The notes below the pieces were generated by a model. The model did no database searches. It worked only from the letters and a program-made list of their open reading frames with translations, and had not been told where the DNA came from. Below, piece after piece: positions 1 to 4,812 of a DNA stretch of 9,530 bases (position 1 is its first letter; each line of letters opens with the position of its first letter). The stretch comes from JAICTV01 sp035634055 (lineage in GTDB: Bacteria > Planctomycetota > Phycisphaerae > Tepidisphaerales > Tepidisphaeraceae). The stretch is from NCBI GenBank assembly GCA_035634055.1, contig DASQDR010000230.1, forward strand, positions 1 through 9,530. The letters run 5' to 3'. Made by a program: the position numbers and the translations under genes.

Positions 1-907
1 CCGCCGCGCCCGGCGCTCTGCCCGGCGCTGCGCCCGCCGCGGGCGCGGGCGTCAGCGCGGGCGGTGGCGTCAGCGCGGGCGGTGGCGTGTTCAGGCCGGT
101 CGCCTGCGCCTCGGCCGCCGGTTGCGGCAGCTCGCCGGTCAGCATCAGCGGGGCGAGGATCTGCTTGCCGAACGGGCGGCTGAGGGCGCCGATGTGGTCG
201 CCGATGTTCCCGTGCTTGACCCACTCCGACGCGTACGGCACCTGCACCAGCTTGGCGTACTGCCGGTCGTCGGCGCTCGCTGGCTTGGCGAAGCCGACCT
301 TGCCCGACGCCTCCACCTTCTGCCCGTCGATCGTCCCGAACATGCGCGTCCCCAGCCCCAGCACGGCCACGTCGTAGGGGCTGTAGAAGACGTACGCCTT
401 CTGGCGCACGTGCCGCAGGGCGGACGTGAGGTCGTAGTCCGGCGACAGCGCGGGGGCGAGCAGGACGAGCTGGTCGATCTTCACGTCGTTGGGCAGTTGC
501 TCCAGCGCCCAGACCACGATGCCCGCGCCGCCGCTGTGCGCGCTCACGGTCAGGCGGGCGCTGGGGTGCTCATCGGCGTGGCGGCGGAGCATCGCGCAGA
601 CGCGCTCGGCCTGCACCTTGTGCCGCTGCGTCGCCAGCAGGGCGCTGAGGCCGGGGTCCTTTTCCGTCCAATCGTACGGCTCGATCTGCGCGTCCAGGCC
701 GCCCTCCTGCAACCCCTGGAGAAGCATGCGGTCGATGCTGCGATACCCGCCGATGCCCGGCAGGTGAACGTGGTACGCCAGCGGCGGGGACGTGCTGGCA
801 CGGGCGATCACCGGCCGCTCGTTGGCGCAGCCGAGCGACGGCAGAAACAGCGCCGCGGCGCAGACGAGGCAGGCGGTGCGGAGACAAGTGTGGGCGGCGC
901 GGCTCAT
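1..907 (-). CDS. Putative exported alpha/beta-hydrolase (lipoprotein-like), 3' end beyond window
   Basis: I read an uninterrupted frame of 302 codons from the ATG at 907-905 to the left edge. Residues 1-26 form a signal-like segment: a short basic start, a hydrophobic stretch (CLVCAAALFLPSL), then G-C at 26-27. The lipobox (PSLGC) is imperfect because Pro and Ser precede the usual Leu position, so lipidation is possible but unproven. The body reads like an alpha/beta-hydrolase: LPGIGGY early on (oxyanion-type loop), AHSGG with nucleophile Ser125, LVLLAPALSPDYDL, then VFYSPYDVAV with Asp179 as candidate acid, and KHGNIGDHIG with His232 or His238 as candidate base. From about residue 278 the chain becomes a Pro/Ala-rich low-complexity tail containing PPPALT repeats. 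The start overlaps the upstream DeoC-like stop as ATGA, implying translational coupling. The substrate is unknown; an esterase/lipase-like role in the cell envelope is inference. Specific family not recognised. Confidence 0.72.
   Translation of the reverse strand, partial: MSRAAHTCLRTACLVCAAALFLPSLGCANERPVIARASTSPPLAYHVHLPGIGGYRSIDRMLLQGLQEGGLDAQIEPYDWTEKDPGLSALLATQRHKVQAERVCAMLRRHADEHPSARLTVSAHSGGAGIVVWALEQLPNDVKIDQLVLLAPALSPDYDLTSALRHVRQKAYVFYSPYDVAVLGLGTRMFGTIDGQKVEASGKVGFAKPASADDRQYAKLVQVPYASEWVKHGNIGDHIGALSRPFGKQILAPLMLTGELPQPAAEAQATGLNTPPPALTPPPALTPAPAAGAAPGRAPGAA
51..86. repeat. Two perfect 18-bp tandem repeats coding for a Pro-rich tail
   Basis: Positions 51-68 and 69-86 are identical 18-mers (gtcagcgcgggcggtggc). 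On the minus strand each encodes six residues around PPALTP in the hydrolase tail. The length is a multiple of three, so copy-number change would keep the frame. Confidence 0.85.
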
Positions 908-1614
908 CGCGTCACCTCCGTCTGGCGCATGGCTTGGATTTCCGTTTTCAAGGTAGGTGATTCCACGACGCCCACGCGGTCCGCCCCGGCCGCCAGCGCG
1001 GCGACGGCGTGCGACGCCTCCGCGGGCAACGCCTTAAGCGTCAGGTCGTGGGCCAGGGGGCGGAACAGGGCGAGCGACTCGGTGACGGCGTCGCGCGACG
1101 CCGGGCGGAGGCCGGTGCCCAGGACAAGGCCGTCGCACCCGCTCTCGCGCGCGGCCCGGCAGGCGACTTCAAGACAGCGCAGCCGCCGCCCGGCGTCGAG
1201 CGGCACGAGCAGGTCGACCTCGATCGTCGCGGCGATGGCGGCGTCGCGCCGCGTGGCGCGGGCGGCGCGGACGATCTCCATCAGCTCCGCCCGCGCGCCG
1301 TCGAGGTCCAGGCCAAGCAGGTAGGCGTGGTGGGGGACGACCTCGATGGCATCGGCGCCGTCCTTGAGGGTGCTGGTCGCCTCGATCGCCTTGACGGTGG
1401 ATTTGCCCGAGCCGAAGGGATACCCGACGGCCGAGACCACGCGCACGCCGCTGCCGCGCAGCAGGGTGACAAGCCGGGCGGTCCAGGCGGGGGCGGCGAC
1501 CAAGCGGCCCACGCCGTGGTGCATCGCGAACGTGGCGGCGCGGTGGACCTCCGCCGACAGCGCGTCGGGGCGAAGGATCGCCAGGTCAAGGTGTTGAGCT
1601 GGGTCAGCGGTCAT
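904..1614 (-). CDS. DeoC-family aldolase homologue lacking the Schiff-base lysine
   Basis: This 236-residue protein follows the DeoC (deoxyribose-5-phosphate aldolase, TIM barrel) pattern along its length. LDLAILRP matches the N-terminal strand, VAAPAW stands at the C-V-N-P position, VSAVGYPFG matches the V-x-G-F-P-L-G segment, and STLKDGADAIEVV matches the G-A-D-E-I-D-M-V segment. Normal DeoC cleaves deoxyribose-5-phosphate to acetaldehyde and glyceraldehyde-3-phosphate through a lysine in the V-K-T-S-T-G motif. Here that motif reads LVLGTG, with Val164 at the lysine position. The catalytic Asp is replaced by Glu91. The second lysine is kept (Lys194, TLKAL), but the phosphate-binding G-G-V-R-T after it has become P-A-E-A-S. 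Classic activity is therefore unlikely; it may be a pseudoenzyme or have a different reaction. The start is ATG 1614-1612, with no strong Shine-Dalgarno. The stop overlaps the hydrolase start (ATGA). Confidence 0.8.
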   Translation of the reverse strand: MTADPAQHLDLAILRPDALSAEVHRAATFAMHHGVGRLVAAPAWTARLVTLLRGSGVRVVSAVGYPFGSGKSTVKAIEATSTLKDGADAIEVVPHHAYLLGLDLDGARAELMEIVRAARATRRDAAIAATIEVDLLVPLDAGRRLRCLEVACRAARESGCDGLVLGTGLRPASRDAVTESLALFRPLAHDLTLKALPAEASHAVAALAAGADRVGVVESPTLKTEIQAMRQTEVTR

Positions 1615-1628
1615 CGGGTCTGGTCACC

Positions 1629-1812
1629 ATTGGGTTCGTTTTGCACGTTTGCTGTGGGCCCGCACATGCGTGCACGTCTGCGAACATGACCGAACATTTC
1701 CGCACATGCTCCGGCCCCGCCGCGATCGTTCGCCGCACGTCCGCGAGCCACGGATTGGGTTCGTTTTGGCAAGATCGACCGCCCCCCGCCGGGGCCGATT
1801 GGGTTCGTTTTG
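1629..1812. repeat. Dispersed planctomycete-type repeat cluster: three ATTGGGTTCGTTTTG units
   Basis: The 15-mer attgggttcgttttg occurs exactly three times in direct orientation, at 1629-1643, 1754-1768 and 1798-1812. Similarity extends past the 15-mer in the last two copies (gcaagatcg and cgagatcg follow). Read on the minus strand the units give peptides such as AKTNPI, QNEPN and AKRTQ. From memory, such peptides recur in spurious predicted proteins of Planctomycetota genomes, which suggests a genome-wide non-coding repeat family. Copy spacing is uneven (125 and 44 bp), so this is not a CRISPR array. The first copy begins 15 bp from the DeoC-like start codon. Confidence 0.75.
1661..1710. repeat. 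10-bp periodic array of CGNACATNNN-like units
   Basis: Five consecutive decamers stand in register: cgcacatgcg, tgcacgtctg, cgaacatgac, cgaacatttc, cgcacatgct. Four of the five share c-g-(c/a)-a-c-a-t; the second is degenerate. The 10-bp period is close to one helical turn, so all units face the same side of the DNA. It lies between repeat units one and two of the dispersed element. Confidence 0.7.
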
Positions 1813-1923
1813 CGAGATCGGCTTCGTCCCGCCGCCCGCGCGCAGCCCGGCCGGCAGCGGGTTGGACGACAGCGAAGCTGGGCCGAGACCGACGCGCGCA
1901 TGGGCACCGCACGATAGCAACGC

Positions 1924-1947
1924 CGGCGGGAAAAGTCGGCGGGAAAA
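1924..1947 (+). promoter_or_regulatory. Tandem CGGCGGGAAAA motif upstream of alcohol dehydrogenase
   Basis: The 11-mer cggcgggaaaa occurs at 1924-1934 and again at 1937-1947, a 13-bp step. It lies 60-83 bp before the chosen start of the alcohol dehydrogenase. It could be a tandem regulator site; no regulator can be named. The A-tracts stand out in very GC-rich surroundings. Confidence 0.35.
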
Positions 1948-2006
1948 TGAGCGTAGCGCCGGGCGCGTCTGGCGGTAAGCGCGGCGGGCGGGGAGACTTG
2001 GCCGCC

Positions 2007-3110
2007 ATGAAGATCTCGGCCGCCCTGCTGCTGGAAGCGGGGCAACCTTTTCGGGTTGAGCAGCTTGACCTGGCCGACCCGCGCGCCGGGGAGGTGCGCG
2101 TGCGCGTGGCGGCCGTCGGCGTTTGCCACAGCGATTGGCACCTCGTCACCGGCGCGACTCAGCACCCGATGCCGGTGGTGGCGGGGCACGAAGGGGCGGG
2201 CGTGGTCGAGGCGGTCGGGCCCGGCGTGGACGATATCAAGCCGGGCGACCACGTCGTCCTCAACTGGGCCCCGAGCTGCGGCCGGTGCTTCTACTGCCTG
2301 CGCGGGCGCTCCAACCTGTGCGAGACCTTCACCGGCCCGATCTGGAACGGCACGCTGCTGGACGGCACCACCCGCCTGAGCTGGAACGGGCGCGACGTGT
2401 TCCATTACTGCGGGCTGGCGGCGCTGGCGACCCACGCGGTCGTCCCGCGGCAGAGCTGCGTGGTGGTCCCGCCCGACGTGCCGATGGACGTGGCGGCGCT
2501 GGTGGGGTGCGCCGTGGCGACCGGCGTGGGCGCGGCCATGTTCACCGCAGGTGTGAAGCCCGGCGATAGCGTGGTGGTCTTCGGCTGCGGCGGGGTGGGG
2601 CTGAGCATCATTCAGGGGGCGAAGCTCTGCGGCGCGACGCCGATCCTGGCGGTGGACGCGCGGCCGGAAAAAATCTGGGTCGGCCAGCACTTCGGCGCCG
2701 ACGAGGTGCTGCTGGCCGACCGAGACGACGTGGCGGCGATCGTCAGGCACCACACCGGCGGGCGCGGGGCGGATCACGCCTTCGACGCCGTCGGCATACC
2801 CGCGGTGCAGGAGCGCGCGCTGGAGTGCGTGCGCCCCGGCGGCACCCTTACGCTGGCGGGGCTGGCGCCGAGCGGGAGCAGCACGAATTTCCCGTCGGCC
2901 GTGCTGACCCGGCAGGAAATGACGATCAGGGGAAGCTACTACGGCAGCGTTCACGCCCCGCGCGATTTCCCGATGCTGCTGGGGTTGTGCAAGTCGGCAA
3001 AGCTGAACCTGGCGGACATGATCACGAGGCGCTATCGGCTGGACGAGGTGAACGAGGCGTACCGCGCGATGGCGGCCGGCGAGCTGGCGCGCGGGGTGAT
3101 CTTGATGTGA
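2007..3110 (+). CDS. Zinc-dependent NAD-type alcohol dehydrogenase (MDR family)
   Basis: This 367-residue protein is a complete medium-chain dehydrogenase that oxidises an alcohol to the aldehyde or ketone, presumably in the cytoplasm. Catalytic zinc ligands are visible as Cys40 (GVCHSDWH), His61-Glu62 (GHEGAGVVEAVG) and Cys168 (CAVATG). The structural zinc lobe has four cysteines at 91, 94, 97 and 105 (CGRCFYCLRGRSNLC). The Rossmann fold is FGCGGVGLS (about 192-200), with Asp217 at the end of the second strand (LAVDARPEK), favouring NAD over NADP. Length and motif order fit the zinc-ADH/AdhC-like branch; the substrate cannot be read from sequence. I chose ATG 2007 because GGGGAG (1990-1995) precedes it by 11 nt. 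An in-frame ATG at 1947 would add 20 residues of Gly/Ala-rich sequence without a family match. The gene is convergent with the Uma2 gene, with only 12 nt between stops. Confidence 0.93.
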   Translation: MKISAALLLEAGQPFRVEQLDLADPRAGEVRVRVAAVGVCHSDWHLVTGATQHPMPVVAGHEGAGVVEAVGPGVDDIKPGDHVVLNWAPSCGRCFYCLRGRSNLCETFTGPIWNGTLLDGTTRLSWNGRDVFHYCGLAALATHAVVPRQSCVVVPPDVPMDVAALVGCAVATGVGAAMFTAGVKPGDSVVVFGCGGVGLSIIQGAKLCGATPILAVDARPEKIWVGQHFGADEVLLADRDDVAAIVRHHTGGRGADHAFDAVGIPAVQERALECVRPGGTLTLAGLAPSGSSTNFPSAVLTRQEMTIRGSYYGSVHAPRDFPMLLGLCKSAKLNLADMITRRYRLDEVNEAYRAMAAGELARGVILM

Positions 3111-3122
3111 GGGCGTGCGCGG

Positions 3123-3731
3123 TCAGGGGAGCAGGTCGGAAACACTGACCGGGGCCTGCGGCGCGGCGAGAGGAATGATTCGGTCGCCGGCGCGGCGGAC
3201 GGTGACGTAGGCGTAGCGGAAGCCGTGCGGCTGCGTCGCGTCGGGCAGCGGTTCGCGGTGGACGTGGAGCTGGTTCGCCTGGAGGTCAACCACCCAGTAA
3301 TCGGCCATGCCTGCGGCGGCGTAGAGGCTCGCCTTGCCGCCGAGGTCGAAGGCGAGCGTCGTGTCGCTCACCTCGACCACCAGCAGCGCCGATCGCGGGT
3401 GACCCTTGCCGATGATGTCGCGCGGCCCGCCGGCGACCACCGAGACGTCCGGCTCTGGCTCCGAGGCGTTGAGCACCGACAGCGGCATCTGCTCGCGGAC
3501 CCAGAATTGCGGCTCGAAGACCGCAGCGACCGCGCGGCGCACCAGGCCCACGGCGGCGGCATGCACGTCCTTTTGCGGGGCCATCTCGAGGATCTCCCCG
3601 CTGATCAGCTCCACGCGCTGGTCCTGGAAAAATCCCAGGTCGGCCATGCGGTAATACTCCTGGCGCGTCCACTTGCGCACCGTCGGCTCCGCGGGCGGCT
3701 CGGCGACTGGCATCGGGTTCAGCGCACGCAT
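3123..3731 (-). CDS. Uma2-family (DUF820) putative restriction-like endonuclease
   Basis: The 202-residue product shows the Uma2/DUF820 pattern, a PD-(D/E)XK nuclease-fold family. In order: WTRQEYYRMADLGFF, RVELISGEILEM (Glu41, about 39-50), KDVHAAAVG (His57), SEPEPDVSVVAG (Asp95), ALLVVEVSDTT (Glu120), GGKASLYAAAG (Lys133) and YWVVDL. The acidic and Lys positions expected of the fold are therefore present, so the protein looks intact. Family members are very numerous in Planctomycetota, Cyanobacteria and Chloroflexi; their cellular role is poorly defined. The start ATG (3731-3729) lies 1 nt after the stop of the ALDH-like gene, implying co-transcription and probably translational coupling. 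An internal Met7 is an alternative start. Any functional link to aldehyde metabolism is not evident. Confidence 0.88.
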   Translation of the reverse strand: MRALNPMPVAEPPAEPTVRKWTRQEYYRMADLGFFQDQRVELISGEILEMAPQKDVHAAAVGLVRRAVAAVFEPQFWVREQMPLSVLNASEPEPDVSVVAGGPRDIIGKGHPRSALLVVEVSDTTLAFDLGGKASLYAAAGMADYWVVDLQANQLHVHREPLPDATQPHGFRYAYVTVRRAGDRIIPLAAPQAPVSVSDLLP

Positions 3732-3732
3732 G

Positions 3733-4764
3733 TCACACCCCCACCGGGTGCCAGGTGGTCTTCACTTCCTGGGTGTCGAGGATGAAGTACGGGCCCTGCG
3801 CGTCGTCGGTCATCCAGTCTTCGCGGTCGTAGTTGATGGCCCGCTTGACGTTGCCGGCCGACGCGGTGCGGACGGTGGTCAGCTCGGCCGGATCGCGGCC
3901 GGCGTAGACGCAGGCGTTAACGTCCATGTGCGTGGCGAAGTGCTCGAGCAGCTCGGGGCGCTTGCCGGTGAGCAGGTTGACGACGCCGCCGGGGAGGTCG
4001 CTGGTCGCCAGCACCTCGCCGAGCGTGACCGCCGGCAGCGGGCGGGCGGTCGAAGCCAGCGCAATGCAGGTGTTGCCGCCGACGATGGCCGGGATGATGG
4101 TGGAGATCAGGCCGATCAAGCCGGTTTCTTCGGGGGCGAGGATGGAGACGACGCCGGTCGGCTCCAGGAGGCTGAAGTTGAAGTGCGAGCTGGAGACGGG
4201 GTTCACGGCGCTGAAGACCTGCTGGTACTTGTCCGCCCAGCCGGCGTAGTAGAGGACGCGGTCGATGCTGGTGACGACTTCTTCTTTCGCAATGGAAGTT
4301 GCCAGGCCCGTCTGGCTCAGCTCATCGACAAATTGAGCGGTGCGACCTTCGAGCATCTCGGCGATGCGGTAGAGGATCTGCCCGCGGTTGTAGGCGGTCT
4401 TGGCGGCCCAGGAGGACTGGGCGTTGCGCGCGGCGGTGACGGCGTCGCGGAAATCCTTGCGCGAGCAGAGGCAGACGTTGGCCAGGGGGGAGCCGCTCGG
4501 CGATTTCAGCACGTAGTACCGGCCGGACTCGGTGCGCGGGAACTTGCCGTTGACGTAGATCTTGTAGGTCTTGAGGACCGGGAGGCGGGCGGAAGCGGCC
4601 GGGGCCGAGCCGTTGCCGGCCTCGGTCGCGACGCTGGCATCGTCGTCGTGCGGGTGACCGTTGCCGTTGCCGGCGCTGACGGCACCTTCGGAGACGCGCG
4701 GCGCGGGGGCGGTTCGGGTGGCGCCGTTGGTGCGAGTCGGTTTGCTGCGGGGTTGTTTTGCCAT
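3733..4764 (-). CDS. ALDH-like pseudoenzyme, truncated and without catalytic residues
   Basis: Residues 1-60 are a low-complexity, probably disordered leader: basic first (MAKQPRSKPTRTNGATR), then Gly/Asp/Ala-rich. From residue 61 the protein follows the ALDH superfamily N-terminal (cofactor-binding) half: YKIYVNGKF, then helices to LYYAGWADKYQ (171-181), EPTGVVSILAP, and LPGGVVNLLTG (257-267). It ends at 343, near where the catalytic domain would begin. The P-W-N-F-P motif with catalytic Asn reads APEETG; the cofactor-binding Lys in K-P-A-E is absent (ALASTAR); the F-T-G-S segment reads VYAGRDPAE; E-L-G-G-K is gone; no catalytic Cys region exists. It should not oxidise aldehydes. It follows the active ALDH by 48 nt and precedes Uma2 by 1 nt. 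I infer a structural or regulatory partner of the upstream ALDH, like the dead second domain of ALDH16. The start ATG has only a weak Shine-Dalgarno. Confidence 0.85.
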   Translation of the reverse strand: MAKQPRSKPTRTNGATRTAPAPRVSEGAVSAGNGNGHPHDDDASVATEAGNGSAPAASARLPVLKTYKIYVNGKFPRTESGRYYVLKSPSGSPLANVCLCSRKDFRDAVTAARNAQSSWAAKTAYNRGQILYRIAEMLEGRTAQFVDELSQTGLATSIAKEEVVTSIDRVLYYAGWADKYQQVFSAVNPVSSSHFNFSLLEPTGVVSILAPEETGLIGLISTIIPAIVGGNTCIALASTARPLPAVTLGEVLATSDLPGGVVNLLTGKRPELLEHFATHMDVNACVYAGRDPAELTTVRTASAGNVKRAINYDREDWMTDDAQGPYFILDTQEVKTTWHPVGV

Positions 4765-4776
4765 GGTCGTGCACCC

Positions 4777-4793
4777 GCGGTGCTGCGCACCGC
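4777..4793 (-). other. Small hairpin between ALDH and ALDH-like genes
   Basis: A perfect 7-bp stem (gcggtgc / gcaccgc, 4777-4783 with 4787-4793) and a 3-nt loop lie in the 48-nt gap between the two ALDH genes. No T-tract follows, so it is a poor intrinsic terminator. It could act as an mRNA processing or stability element that sets the ratio of the two proteins. Confidence 0.4.
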
Positions 4794-4812
4794 CGCTAAG
4801 GGAAATTCGTCG

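Larger units (their letters stand above)
1615..2006. other. Divergent intergenic region between DeoC-like gene and alcohol dehydrogenase
   Basis: This 392-bp gap separates two divergently transcribed genes. Its first half is occupied by the dispersed repeat element (1629-1812) and its second half by GC-rich sequence with a tandem GGCGGGAAAA motif near 1924-1947. Reading frames across it exist on both strands, but they only translate the repeat and lack family signatures, so I call no gene here. No confident sigma-70 promoter was found for either flanking gene. Confidence 0.7.

Noticed and set aside
122..1324. 400-codon plus-strand open frame opposite the hydrolase and DeoC-like genes
   Set aside because: Composition is Arg/Ala/Gly/Val-rich without any family motif, while the opposite strand carries clear DeoC and hydrolase motifs. 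It is an antisense frame typical of high-GC DNA.
1629..1812. CRISPR array
   Set aside because: Only three 15-bp units, spaced unevenly, with no constant spacer length and no cas genes nearby.
1604..2149. Minus-strand frames with KTNPI, NEPN and KRTQ peptides
   Set aside because: These translate the direct DNA repeat in several frames at once, which is what a non-coding repeat would do. They also overlap the DeoC-like start and run antisense to the alcohol dehydrogenase.
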